A stretch of 64,000 nucleotides of DNA from Channallabes apus (Eukaryota > Chordata > Actinopteri > Siluriformes > Clariidae). Under the pieces are notes generated by a model. That model saw only the letters and a program-made list of their open reading frames with translations. It was not told the origin of the DNA and ran no database searches. Of the stretch, positions 50,501 through 61,339 are shown piece by piece (within the stretch, counting starts at the first letter, position 1; the number at the start of each line of letters is the position of its first letter). The stretch spans positions 2,002,001 to 2,066,000 of the forward strand of contig CM060112.1 in the NCBI GenBank assembly GCA_030522415.1, given 5' to 3'. A program made the translations under genes and the position numbers.

Positions 50501-53500
50501 ATTGAGGAATTAGTGGAAAAAGTAGTCCAGTAATGATTTGTGCAAAAGAGATAAACAGTTAAGCATTTACAGGTTGGTGTGTATGATAGTTTGGTAGTGT
50601 AGGTCAGTGTGTCTGCGCTTGTGTTCATTAGTCAGTCCAGTACCAATATATTGAGGTAGTTAAGTTAAGCTGAGTGTGTTGTGTGTCTGTGTGTGTGCGC
50701 GTGTGTGTGTTCATCAGTCCAGTCCCTTTTTGTTGAGGAGACGGATGGCTTGTGGAAAAAAACTGTTGAAAAGTCTGGATGTGTGTGCCCGAATGCTTCG
50801 GTACCTTTTTCCAGATGGCCGGAGTGTGAAGAGTGTGTGAGAGGGGTGTGTCCGATCAGCCACAATGCTTGTGGCTTTACAGATGCAGCGTGTGGTGTAG
50901 ATGTCTTCAATAGAGGAGAGAGAGACCCCAATGATCTTCTCTGCTATCCTCACTATCCGCTGTAGGGTCTTGCGGTCCGACATGGCACAATTCCCAAACC
51001 TGACAGTGATGCAGCCGCTCAGGATGCTCTCGATAGTTCCACTATAGAAGGTGGTCAGGATTGGTGGTGGAAGCTGGGCCTTCCTCAGTCTTCTCAGAAA
51101 GAAGAGACGTTGTTGAGCTTTCTTGTGTAGGGAGCTGGTGTTGAGGGACCAGCTGAGGTCCTTCTCCAGGTGGACGCCCAGGAATTTGGTGCTTTCGACG
51201 ATCTCCACAGAGGAGCCGTCGATGCTCAGCGGAGAGTGGTCGCCTCGTGTTCTCCTAAAGTCAACAACCATCTCCTTTGTCTTGTCAACATTCAGAGACA
51301 GGTTGTTGTCTTTACACCAGTCCGTTAGCCTCTGCACTTCCTCTCTGTACACTGACTCGTTGTTCTTGCTAATGAGACTCACCACGGTCGTGTCATCAGC
51401 GAACTTAATGATGTGATTCGAACTGTGTGTTGCTACGTACACAGTCGTGAGTCAGCAGTGTGAACAGCAGGGGACTGAGCACACAGCGTTGTGGGGCCCC
51501 AGTGCTCAGTGTGGTGGTGCTGGAGGTGCAGTTCCCGATCCGTACTGACTGAGGCCTTCCGGTCAGAAAGTCCAGGATCCAGTTGCAGAGGGAGGTCTTC
51601 AGCCCCAACTGGCTCAGCTTCCCGATCAGTTGTTGGGGGATGATAGTGTTGAATGCTGAGCTGAAATCTATGTACAGCATTCGAACGTATGTGTCCTTCT
51701 TGTCCAAGTGTGTGAGGGTGAGATGGAGTCTAGTGGAGATGGCGTCGTCCGTTGAGCGGTTAGGACGGTACGCAAATTGCAGTGGGTCCAGTGAGGGGGG
51801 CAGCAGGGTCTTGATGTGTCTCATGACGAGCCGCTCGAAGCACTTCATGATGGTGGGTGTAAGTACAACGGGACGCTAGTCATTGAGACAGGACACAGTA
51901 GACTTCTTGGGCACGGGGACAGTGGTGGCCTTGAAGCACGTGGGAACGACGGCGCTGCTCAGAGAGATGTTGAAGATGTCGGTGAGAACATCTGCCAGCT
52001 TTTCAGCACATTCTCTGAGCACTCTGCCTGGGATGTTATCTGGTCCAGCAGCTTTACGTGGGTTGACTCTGCGTAGAGTTTTCCTCACATCAGCTGTAGT
52101 GAGACACAGCACCTCGTCGTTCGGAGGAGGGGTGGTCTTTCTCGCCGCCACGTCGTTCTGCCTGTCGAACCGAGCGTGGAAGTTGTTCAGAGCATCTGGG
52201 AGGGAGCCGTCACCGTCACAGGCAGGTGATGTCCTGTAGTTAGTGATGGCTTATAAGCCCTGCCACATGCGCCGTGTGTCGCCGCTGTCTGTGAAGTGGT
52301 TGTGGATTCTCTGGGCGCATGCACGCTTCGCCTCTCTGATGGCCCGAGAAAGTTCGGCCCTTGCTCTTCTAAGCGCCACTTAATGTCCCGCTTTGAAGGC
52401 AGAGTCTCGGGTCCTCAGAAGTGCACGCACTTCCGCAGTAATTCACGGTTTCTGGTTGGGTCGTGAGATGATGTTCTTGGAGACAGTGACGTCATCGGTG
52501 CACTTATTGATGTAGCTGGTCACTGATGACGTGTACTCCTCCAAGTCTGGGAAGTCGCCGTAAGTTGCCGCCTCCCTAAACATGTTCCAGTCAGTGCTCT
52601 CGAAACAGTCCTGAAGAGCAGAGATGGCTCCTGCTGGCCAGGTTTTCACCTGCTTCAGAACCGGTTTTGAACGCCTGACGAGTGGTCTGTATGCTGGAAT
52701 TAGCATAACAGAGATGTGGTCTGAGTAGCCGAGGTGGGTGCGGGGCTCTGCCCGATATGCACCGTGGATGTTTGTGTAAACAAGATCCAGCGTGTTTTCC
52801 CCTTACGTTGCAAAGTCCACATACTGATCGAATCTAGGAAGCACTGACTTAGATGATGGACGGGAGAGCCGGCCGGCTAGGGATTGTTTTTAGCCTAGCA
52901 CAGACTCCCGCCCGCTTGCCGCGCTTCCGCTTCCTCGCGCACCGCTTCCGATGTCCCCTCCTCCGGCCGCCGGCATCAGGCAACGCCGAGGCTTCGAGAC
53001 CTGGAGCAAGCCGAGTTCGCGTAGCGTTTCCCGCAGCTCATCCTGAATGTCGTTAACCGGGTTAATTAGGTAGAAAAGTGTCAGGCTGTTGTATGTACGG
53101 ACACCAGTTGCGACGATATCCATACACAGGGTAAAATCTTGGATCTCCAAGGCATTGCCATTGCAATATTTGACGCTTTTCGGCAGCAGAGAGATCCTTT
53201 TTCTTATCCATATTGCTTGAAATCTGTGGCCTGCTTAATTATGTGGAACAACCTTCTTCAGTACTTTTCCTTTAATTGGGCTTATCTGGCAAACTAATCA
53301 TCACACGTGTCTGAGATTCATTTCATTGATCCTAAGAGCCCTGAGACACAATACCATGAGTTTAATTTAAAAACTAAACATTTAATGTTTATGACACTTA
53401 CATCCAATTTGCATAATAATTTGGAACGCGTTGTAGTGTTCCATAAAAGACTGGTGTCCCATCTTGGGTGCATTCTCTAACGATACACTTGAGATTGGAC

Positions 53501-54255
53501 ATTGTATTAAATAACCCTGTCCAGAATAGAGCATTGAAGATGAATGATCTAATAATTCTGGACGATTCTGGGTGAAGCTAGACATTAACACTTTTTTTGT
53601 CATGGCCAGTCTCAGATGTGGATGTATGAAATGATACAAGTAGTATACACTGCTTTAGTAATCTCCTTTCAATTATAGAATTTCATCCCAAACTTGCAAT
53701 CAAACTGATACATCTGGTCTTTTTTAGAAACAAAAGTGGATCACATTAACATTAACTGTAACACAAATGCAGGTTAATTTTTATTTGATTGTTTTTGTGT
53801 AGTGCCTTCATCTCCCATGCAGGAGGCAATGGTTCCTACTCTAAATGAAGAAATTTGTGGTTATCTGATGAGTCCTGGAGTCCTTACCACAAACATGATC
53901 TGTGCTGGTTATCTAAATGGAGGCCCAAGGATCTGCCAGGTACAGTGCCCTCAGCATCATGAAATGTCAACAAATATCTAAATAATACAAACTACATCAA
54001 TGTTCTAGTGAGAGAATTTTTCCTACTATGTAAAGCACTGCAATTACAATTTGTTTTCTCTGGGAAAAGGGTGATTCTGGTGGTCCGTTGGTGACTAAGC
54101 TGGGTGCAGCCTGGATTCAGGCTGGCATCGCTAGCTGGCGTAATGACTGTGCTCAAAACAACTCACCTGGTGTGTATACGCTGGTGTCCAAGTACCAGAA
54201 CTGGATATCTAAAATACTCAAACACAGCCTTCCTGGATTTGTGACATATATTTGA
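41567..54255 (+). CDS. S1A serine protease homologue, gene 2, with altered activation site and S1 pocket
   Basis: Six exons: 41567-41615, 41798-41818, 41918-42095, 42173-42441, 53803-53939 and 54070-54255. Exons 1, 2 and 6 have the same lengths as in gene 1, phases match, and 279 residues are open. Signal peptide [17 protein letters not shown], then propeptide VCGRAPLN. The triad is present ([21 protein letters not shown]). Three functional spots differ from gene 1: the activation site reads NSF/ILDG instead of R/IVGG; the residue at position 189 appears to be Arg (GGPRICQGDSGG against GGKDTCQGDSGG); and the 216 and 219 glycines are Arg and Asp (SWRNDCA against SWGVGCA). It may be a non-enzymatic homologue or have unusual specificity. 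The 11.4-kb intron 4 is filled by nested transposons. A neutral pseudogene is less likely because no stop or splice defect is seen. Confidence 0.88.
42780..43214. mobile_element. 435-bp hAT MITE with 8-bp target duplication
   Basis: It begins TAGAGGTCTGCGCGGGA and ends with GCAGACCTCTA. Flanks GTGTACGC (42772-42779) and GTGTATGC (43215-43222) are an 8-bp duplication with one change, as for hAT elements. It lies in intron 4 of protease gene 2. No transposase. Confidence 0.85.
43215..44519. other. Protease gene 2 intron, no recognised repeat
   Basis: C run at 43223-43237. A partial CTCF match TCAGTAGGGGGCTCC at 43946-43960. Otherwise featureless. Confidence 0.5.
44949..46455 (-). pseudogene. 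Tc1-like transposase, broken and interrupted
   Basis: The N-terminal part (46455-46277) reads [20 protein letters not shown], a helix-turn-helix. After the LINE insertion the core continues with [18 protein letters not shown] (first Asp), [14 protein letters not shown] (second Asp) and [12 protein letters not shown] (Glu), ending FASKQ near 44949. Frameshifts and the 736-base insertion inactivate it. Confidence 0.85.
45541..46276 (-). mobile_element. 5'-truncated LINE inserted in the Tc1 gene
   Basis: On the minus strand it starts near 46276 in a reverse transcriptase C-terminal end ([25 protein letters not shown]). It continues through a 3' UTR with CCATCCTCATTTGGGTGA (plus strand) and finishes in repeated AATTG units near 45545. 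The same family is seen at 24270-24545 and as a scrap at 41205-41230. Confidence 0.75.
48180..48900 (+). repeat. Tandem duplication in the DIRS RNase H region
   Basis: GGGTTACGCGCCAG at about 48178 and again at 48592 begins two copies of about 415 bases. Both contain ACTCTATGTGCGTTTTTGTTG, CATCTTCTCGC and GCACCAGGTTCTGC in the same order. The second copy has internal deletions. Confidence 0.8.
49486..49671 (+). pseudogene. DIRS tyrosine recombinase, C-terminal fragment
   Basis: [13 protein letters not shown], then [16 protein letters not shown] and [30 protein letters not shown] carries the conserved His and Arg, and FMRFY carries the catalytic Tyr of the recombinase fold that integrates circular DIRS DNA. 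The upstream half of the domain is not open. Confidence 0.85.
50127..53150 (-). mobile_element. LINE (jockey superfamily, L2/CR1-like), inactive
   Basis: On the minus strand: an RT N-terminal linker ([17 protein letters not shown]), RT blocks ([39 protein letters not shown]), active site KFADDTTV, and a C-terminal region ending [20 protein letters not shown] (about 50714). A 3' UTR follows to about 50130. Frameshifts near 51425 and 51880 and a missing endonuclease mark it dead. The part from 52706 to 53150 includes a GC-rich segment whose coding role I cannot assign. Confidence 0.85.
53434..53802. other. End of intron 4, protease gene 2
   Basis: Sequence between the outer Tc1 end and the acceptor of exon 5. 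No feature. Confidence 0.5.
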
Positions 54256-55030
54256 TCAAAAAATAATTTTGGATCATGATTCACTATATGGCTTCCACAG
54301 TGAACCACCAAATCTAGGTCAAAATGTGTTCTTCTGTATTTTCCAATCATCAGGGAGAGGGAGAGAGAAAGATGTATGTATATAATGTTATATATCAAAG
54401 ATGCATCATACTATTTTTTTTGTCTGACATGTATAAACTATATGTAAAACTGTTGAAGATATATAATGTACCTTTGCTATATTGATCTGATATTCTTGGT
54501 CAGTGTTGTAATAATTATATAAGTTCATTTAACATCAATAAATTACAAACGCATACATGAGTATTCCAGTTGTTGAGTATTTCAGTTGTGGATTGTTTGT
54601 AAACTATTTGTACTATGCATTACTAAAGCTTTTAATTGTAATAAACATATGACTTTTTTAGTGGACTGAGCACCACAGGGCTATGTCACAATGTGCATAT
54701 TGCACATTATTACTCCTCAACATGACCCCTTGTCAAAAAAAAATATATACTAAGTATACATGCGCCAGACAATTTTAAGTATACTTAGTACACTTAAAGT
54801 ATATGGCTGTGTGTGTAGTAACTTACATACCCGACAGTAATTAATACAATTTAAGTATATATTTAATGTATTATAAATTACAGCTATTTTTACTGTGTTA
54901 CAAAATACATGATTAATATACTATGAGTATATTTTTATTGCAGCAGTAGCACGCTTCTGGCCAATTACTGTACAAATACTAAAAAAGTACACTTTGTGGT
55001 TTATACAAATATGCTTTATTGTATCATACA
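54256..55030. other. 3' flank of protease gene 2 with AGTATACTT-type repeat
   Basis: ATCAATAAATT near 54534-54544 contains a possible AATAAA signal for the protease transcript. From about 54740 the sequence is rich in AAGTATACTT palindromes like the repeats at 38100 and 39176. Confidence 0.5.
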
Positions 55031-55079
55031 TTACATACATCATTTAGGCATTTGGCAGATGCTCAAAAGCCAAAATCAA

Positions 55080-55800
55080 ATTCAAATACTTAATATAGGT
55101 GAATGTGATCCATCATCTGAACTGTCCAGATGGTCATCATCTGGTATGTTCTCCAAAGGTTGCTGATTCTCCAGTATTCCTGTCAGTAACTCATCCAACA
55201 CATCACAGTCTTTATTTGCAGGTCCTCCGCCAGTCTTAAACCTCTCTCTTCGAGCTTCAGCAGCAGTTTTTTTTAGGTTTATTTTGATATTTTTTTTTCA
55301 CATGTATTAAATAACTATTATAAATACGACAGTGATTTTAAAAAGCCATAATGATTCTTACCTGAAGTTGTTGTATAAGTTCATTACAAATAGATGTCCA
55401 GGCATTCCTTTTCTTTGATTCAGCAGCTGATGTGTGCAGTTTATCTTCAATAACAGGATGTCTCGAAACTATTTGCTTTAAAAGACTTTTCTCATGTTCA
55501 GAAAAGTTCTTTGATCGTACTCTCTTTTCAACATCCATTGCCATTTGCTTCTCAGTTGCATACAATCTTTACTTTTTCTTGGTTCATTCCATGTTTTATA
55601 GGCAACCTCAATCCAGCTAATCCTGATTTGCACAAGTGGTATTAAATTAATCGAGAGTATTTTAGTTGAAGCCTCCATAGTCCAGGTGTTAGTAATCTGT
55701 ACTTAGTCTGTGTTTCAGAAAGCCATTTTTAAAAACATGATTAACTATTCTAGATTAAGGCCTACTCCTGTCTTAATTTAATCTTGGTCTGGGAAACCAC
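55080..55800 (-). pseudogene. Harbinger Myb-like gene fragment and element end
   Basis: The minus strand reads VRSKNFSEHEKSLLKQIVSR, then HPVIEDKLHTSAAESKKRNA (Myb/SANT-like DNA-binding domain, 55540-55370). Further on it reads FKTGGGPANKDCDVLDELL, the acidic end. An end-like GGTCTGGGAAACCACC lies at about 55786-55801. Harbinger elements encode this protein to help the nuclease bind DNA. Partial copy, with an upstream stop. Confidence 0.65.
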
Positions 55801-55849
55801 CTCAAATAAGTTTTTCTGTGAATTTAAAATGTCAACCTCTCTTGTCTCA

Positions 55850-55965
55850 GCTAGCTGGCTAATTAGGTTTCTAACTTAGCTAGTTAGTTTTGTTAATTTA
55901 TGTTGTTTATTTATGCTATTTATGTGTAGTACCTTGGTCCTGGAGGAACTTTGTTTAGTTTCTAA
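55850..55965 (+). repeat. LINE 3' UTR fragment
   Basis: Text around GCTAGCTGGCTAATTAGG and GTACCTTGGTCCTGGAGGAAC is the reverse complement of the 3' UTR of the LINE at 50127-53150 (near 50200-50310). Confidence 0.6.
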
Positions 55966-56679
55966 CCTGTAAAAAAAAATCTGTAAAGTTATGGCTGCCA
56001 GTCATTTGATAATTTTTTATGATTTTATTTTTGTGTATGTTCATAAATCACTCTAGTTAGCAACACAATGCACAAGTATTACTATTCTTATTGGAATCTG
56101 GAAGCTTCTGAAGTGCTGCTAATATTTTTATGTTTAGGAAATGTGAATCTGTCTGTGTGTCCATACGTCTGTGCAAGATTCAAATTAGTGTGATATTGTT
56201 AAAACAAATGGTTTTGCAGAATTATCATTTTAATCACCTGATAAACGGATTGCATTTTTTAATTATTCCAATAGAGTCAAGGTCACAGCAAAGGCAAACA
56301 TTCACGATTAAACTTCTGTTTTACTTTAAAGAATAATTTACGGGTTACTAATTTCACTAAGAGGGACACAAAGGCCCAGTTTCCCATTAAGGGCTTAAAA
56401 TAAACCAGGACTAGGCTAATTCTACTTAAATTAATCCACACTAAACACCTGACTTTCTGAGATGTTGCTTACGTTTAGATTAACTAGTTCTAGACTACAG
56501 AGTCTCAGATTAAGGTAATCAAGGACAAGTGAGATCATCTTTTGGAAACCAGATTACATTAATGTGGCTAAGGAGAGGTTGCTATAAAAACCTGGTATGG
56601 AATACTTGTAATTCATTAGTCTTAAGGAGTGTGTGGAACAGGACTCAGTACACTTAACCAAAAAAGTGATAAAGGCCAA

Positions 56680-57290
56680 AGATAACTCTCAAAAAACTTC
56701 AGTGAATTTGAGAAGACCCGTTTCAAACAAATTCTATCAAACTATCCTGTAATTGAAAACAAACAGCATGATTCAGGTACAGAAAACAAGAACAAGAAAG
56801 CATGGATTTCCCTATTGAATGAATTCAACTGAAATGAAAAAGTAACCAAACGGACACTCCGACAAGTTCAGGTAAGATTTATTGTTGCCCCATTCTTACA
56901 AATCAGTCAATTATATAGTGACTTTCATTAATGAAATGAAAAAGAAAACAATATTATATAGAGCCCCTACTTCAGAGTGTATATTGTCTTGTAAAGGTCC
57001 TGTGGAAAAACATAAAACCTGAAAGGGCAGTCAAGAACAGTCAAGAGGCTAAAATGAATCCAGCAGCAGCCAGCACCAACATGAACATGCAGCAGCATCC
57101 AGTCTCCTACAGTAGTTTTACTGGATGACCATTCATGAGAAACTTGCCATAGAGTTCCATGAATGTAAATTACAATATTTAAAAGAAGAACATGAAGTCA
57201 AAATGAAAATTCTTCATCTTGAGTTGTCTATGAAAGAAACAGACATGAATCAGCAGCAGTGTCAATTGTCTTTGGAACGAAACCTCAGTT
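56680..57290 (+). pseudogene. Harbinger Myb/SANT-like protein gene, degraded
   Basis: NFSEFEKTRFKQILSNYPVI followed by ENKKAWISLLNEFN is the DNA-binding domain. LKEEHEVKMKILHLELSMKE is the C-terminal coiled coil. A stop after NEFN and missing segments show decay. It may be read with an intron, since GTAAG occurs at about 56871. Confidence 0.65.
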
Positions 57291-57449
57291 AAATAATTTT
57301 TTTCCTGAAATTCTTTTTCCTGTCTATGCCAATAATTTATCACTCAAGGCAAATTTATGAGAAGTGCTGCAAAGCAAAAGCATCTCTGTAAGCAAGTCCA
57401 TTTCTGTCATTGTCTAGCTCAGCGATGGGGACATGTTGGTCATCATCAT

Positions 57450-57821
57450 CTTCAATATCAGGGTCTAATATTGTTCACATATATCACTGCCGACTTTGTG
57501 GACTATTTTGCACACTGTTGATTCACCTATACCACACAAATCCCTAGTTTTACGACGGTGGAAGGTTCCACATGCCAAAAACCTTAAAGTAATTAATATT
57601 TGTAAGGAAGGAGAAATAGGGGTGGCCCTGACTAAGTCACCTGAAAGCTTGGGCTGCAACAAACCAATTATTTCTGTTGTATTTTCGTTTGACATACGGA
57701 AATGGTCAAGAAAATGTAAATCATAAAAATCATTTAGTGGGTTGCTCCTGTCTTTCAGCAACCTTCTTTCTGGGCTTGGTGGTAGTCTCTGATTGTCGTT
57801 GAAATAGTTGAGGTAATCCAT
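57450..57821 (-). pseudogene. HARBI1-like nuclease, N-terminal fragment
   Basis: MDYLNYFNDNQRLPPSPERR leads to FLDHFRMSNENTTEIIGLLQ and LQILITLRFLACGTFHRRKT, then CGIGESTVCKIVHKV. The order and the RFLACGTF and S-TVC motifs match Harbinger transposase N-terminal halves. The catalytic DDE part is missing from this copy. Confidence 0.8.
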
Positions 57822-57904
57822 TTTCTGCTACTGTGGATGTGAGCCTTGAGGCAAGCAGTTTTTAATCTGAGGTTAAACCTGCTTCTGACCAGGTTTAGTT
57901 TAAG

Positions 57905-59850
57905 ACTAAAACTACCTTCTTCAGAGAAAAGCTGGAAGCCTCTGCACATGATCCTGGCAAACTCCACAACATCTTCTCCTCACTACTCAACCCACCAACT
58001 CCTCCTGCCCCTTCCTCTCTGACTGCTGACGATTTTGCCACATTCTACGATGGGAAAATTGCAGCAATCTGCCAGTCCTTCGCTCCCAACCAAACTCCTA
58101 CAGCAGAACCTCAGGACCTTCCCTTCCCTCCTTTAGCAGAATTCTCCAACTTGTTATCTGTTGAGATTCAGCAGATCATCTCGTCATCTAACCCCACCAC
58201 CTGTTCATTAGACCCAATACCCTCCACAATGCTCTAGGCAATCTCACAAGACCTCCTTCCCTTCACCACAACCATCATCAACCATTCCACATCATCTCGT
58301 CATGTTCCTGCTGCTTTTAAGAAGGCAAGGGTTATTCCCATCCTCAAGAAACCCTGCCTGGACCCATCAGAAGTTAACAACTATGGCCCGTATCACTTCT
58401 GTCTTTTATTTCCAAAATTCTTGAAAGAACTGTTTATAACCAAATGTCTCTTTATCTCTCACAGAACAATCTTAATGATCCCAACCAATCTGGATTCAAA
58501 GTGGCACATTCCACAGAGACTGCCCTTCTGTCAGTCACTGAGAAGCTCCATGCTGCTAGATCTGCTAAACTGTCATCTGTTCTCATCCTCCTGGACCTGT
58601 CAGCTGCATTTGACACAGTGAACCACAAGATTCTATTATCTATTCTTACAAGCCCTGGAATTTGTGGAACAGCGTGACAATGGTTTGCTTCTTACCTAGA
58701 AGATAGGTCATATGAGGTAACATGGAGGGGATCTACATCTGCCCCACGTAGACTCTCTACTGGTGTCCCACAGGGCTCAGTACTTGGTCCTCTTCTGTTC
58801 TCCCTCTATACCCAGTCTCTTGGTAACGTCATATCATCGCATGGATTTTCATACCATTGTTATGCAGATGACACCCAACTTACTCTCTCCTTTCCTCCCT
58901 CTGACACTCAGGTTTCCACCCGGATCTCAGCATGTCTGGCAGACATCTCATCCTGGATGGCTGTACATCAGCTAAAGCTCAATCTGAGTAATACTGAACT
59001 GTTGTTCATCCCTTGTGACTCATCCCCAGGTCAAGGCCTTGTGATAACCCTGGACAACAACCAAATCACTCCTTCAGCCACTGCCCGCAATCTTGGGGTA
59101 ACCGTGGACAATCATCTGTCATTTTCCCCACACATCGCTAACCTTACTCGCTCTTGTAGATTTCTTCTTTACAATATCAGAAGAATTCGCCCATTTCTTT
59201 CTTCACAGGCTACTCAGGTGCTTGTTCAGTCCCTTGTTAGTTCAAGATTGGACTACTGCAACTCACTCCTGGCAGGTCTGCCTCTGTCCACAATTCGTCC
59301 TCTGCAACTGATCCAGAATACAGCAGCACGTCTCGTTTTTAACCTCCCCAAGTTCTCCCACACCACCCCATTCCTCCGCTCCCTGCACTGGCTTCCTGTA
59401 GCTGCCTGCATCAAATTCAAAACGCTGATGCTTGCCTACAAAGCTAAAAATGGCCCTGTACCCACTTACCTCTCAGCTCTAATCACACCACTCAGGGATC
59501 TCACATCTCTCAGGGATCGAGGGCGACATTCATCCAGGCTCTTTTCTGTTCTGGCACCTAGGTGGTGGAATGAACTTCCTCTAGATGTCCGTACAGCAGA
59601 GACTTTGACTATCTTTAAACGACGACTCAAGACGCATCTGTTTCTCCAGTACTTGAACTAACCCCCCGAAAAAGAAAAAAAAATCCCTCTTCCCAGTTGT
59701 GTTGGACTAATGGCACTTAGTTATTAACCTAGTTAACCCAGTGTAAGTATGTATCCAGTGATGTTAACTTTAAAGCACTTTTTGTAAGTCGCTCTGGATA
59801 AGAGCGTCTGCCAAATGCCTAAATGTAAATGTAATGTAAATGTAAGACTT
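57905..59850 (+). mobile_element. L2-type LINE inserted in Harbinger
   Basis: It starts inside the region before RT (FFREKLEASAHDPGKLH) and runs through [63 protein letters not shown] and YADDTQL to an open C-terminal frame of 234 residues (58957-59661, ending [13 protein letters not shown]). It ends in the GTAAGTCGCTCTGGATAAG tail and ATGTAA repeats. Stops near 58236 and 58673 and frameshifts inactivate it; the 5' end with endonuclease is absent. Confidence 0.9.
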
Positions 59851-60028
59851 CATTTAGATCTGGATTAGGTCTAATCCTATACTTCTAGAAATCCGATTGT
59901 TTAAGTCTAGACTAGTGCAAGTCAAAGACTATTGTAATCCACGTGTGAGAAAGCTACTTCAATAAATCCAGGTTTAAAATAACATTTAGTCTATGACTAG
60001 GCTTAATCCCCGTACGGGAAACTGGCCC

Positions 60029-60609
60029 TATGTGATTTATAGCACGGGGAGAAGCCCCGGATCCATTAATGGAGATAGCTCACCAGCCGTGCCTATTCCC
60101 ACACCTACAGAAGGGGAGGCCGCCTAGCTAGTGAGCTTCGAAGTGAGCAAGGAGCACTATTAAATTTGGGCGCACACCGTGACACTACTATAAAAACCTA
60201 TGGTTATTTTCGGTAAAATTAGGATTTTGACAGACTCCAGGATGTACGGTGCTATAATAGTTCATCCTGAAGGCAGGAAAAGCAAGAAGATTTTTTTTTC
60301 TTCTGCATCTTGTTTTTTTTTTTTTTTAGCAAGTATGAGGCAACAGTGGCAAAAACCTCCCTGAGATGGAATGAGGAAGAAATTTGTAAGAAACAAACTC
60401 AAGAGGGACCTTATCTTATTAAGTAATGCTGTATGGTGAAAAATGTTTACTTACATTAACTAATTAATGACACTTGAGATGTGATACTTGAATATACTGT
60501 AACAGATGTGTTCACATTTAATATAATTCACCTTGCATTAATACCACATAAAAGTCAATTTTTATAATTGTTTGCTGTTTTTTTTTTTTAAGTCAACAAA
60601 GGGGTGTTA
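60029..60609. other. Intergenic DNA with LINE-tail scrap
   Basis: 60345-60420 (CTCCCTGAGATGGAATGAGG) resembles part of the AATTG-tailed LINE 3' UTR. Otherwise unassigned. Confidence 0.45.
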
Positions 60610-60850
60610 AAACACACAAAGCGGGGTACCAACTCCATCGCAGGACACACACACACACTATGGGCAATTTAGGAATGCCAGTTAGTCTAATCTGCATGTT
60701 TTAGGACTGTAGGAGGAAACCAGAGTACCTGGAGGAAACCCACCAAGCACGGAGAGTACATGAAAATTCCACACACAAAGACCAGAGGCAGGAATCAAAT
60801 CCTGGACGTTGGAAGTGTGAGGCCATAGTCCTAACCTCTATGCCAAGTGC
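60610..60850 (-). repeat. tRNA-derived SINE, reverse copy
   Basis: On the minus strand: a box-A-like TTGGCATAGAGGTTAGGAC, a box-B-like GATTTGATTCCTGCC, then GTGCTTGGTGGGTTTCCTCC. Same family as 24970-25150. Confidence 0.7.
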
Positions 60851-61339
60851 CACTGATTTTTAAAAATAACATTTTGAAAACAAACATTAAAACAATGGTA
60901 AATGTTACGTTTGTGTGTGTGTAGAAAATCAGACGTACATGATGGAGTGTCGAACATTCTCTAGTTATTAACAGGATAGCCGCGGCTGCTCATCAAATGC
61001 CCTGCATTTCATACCCGCCACACCAAGAGTCATTTACATGTTCTGGTGAATTTTGGAGAGAAAAAAAACACAGAAAAACAGAAAAAAAGAGTCTAGGGGA
61101 AATAAAAAAAAATCTCCAAATAAAGAAGTCTACAACCGGATTGCAGGGAGCATAGGTACATGAATATCTGCGTCTTATCATTGAGTTCTTATTAACAAGA
61201 TAGTTTTTATTTCATTTGTCTCTGTTTAGTGGCTGGGGCTGAGATGTGTGAATGCTTGTGCTGGAAGCAGAGAAATCTATAAATTCAAAAAGGAAAAAAA
61301 GGAAAAGCTCAACTTGCCTGTGTTCTGATTTTGTTTGGT

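Larger units (their letters stand above)
44520..53433 (-). mobile_element. Tc1-like element split by three later insertions
   Basis: The left end at 44520 and the right end at 53433 are inverted copies (GTTCCAAATTATTA followed by GCAAA), each flanked by TA. Element pieces 44520-45540, 46277-46466 and about 53150-53433 sum to roughly 1.5 kb, a normal Tc1 length. The three gaps are filled by a LINE 3' end, a DIRS element and a second LINE. Confidence 0.85.
56373..60028. mobile_element. Harbinger (PIF) DNA transposon carrying two genes, split by an L2 LINE
   Basis: Left end GGCCCAGTTTCCC (56373) and right end GGGAAACTGGCCC (to 60028) are inverted copies, with related CTAGGCTTAAT-type text inside. 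A Myb-like gene runs plus (56680-57290), a nuclease gene runs minus (57821-57450), and an L2-type LINE occupies about 57905-59850. Confidence 0.8.

Noticed and set aside
52853..53056. GC-rich 67-residue frame as a separate gene
   Set aside because: It lies within the 5' part of the minus-strand LINE and has no motif of its own.
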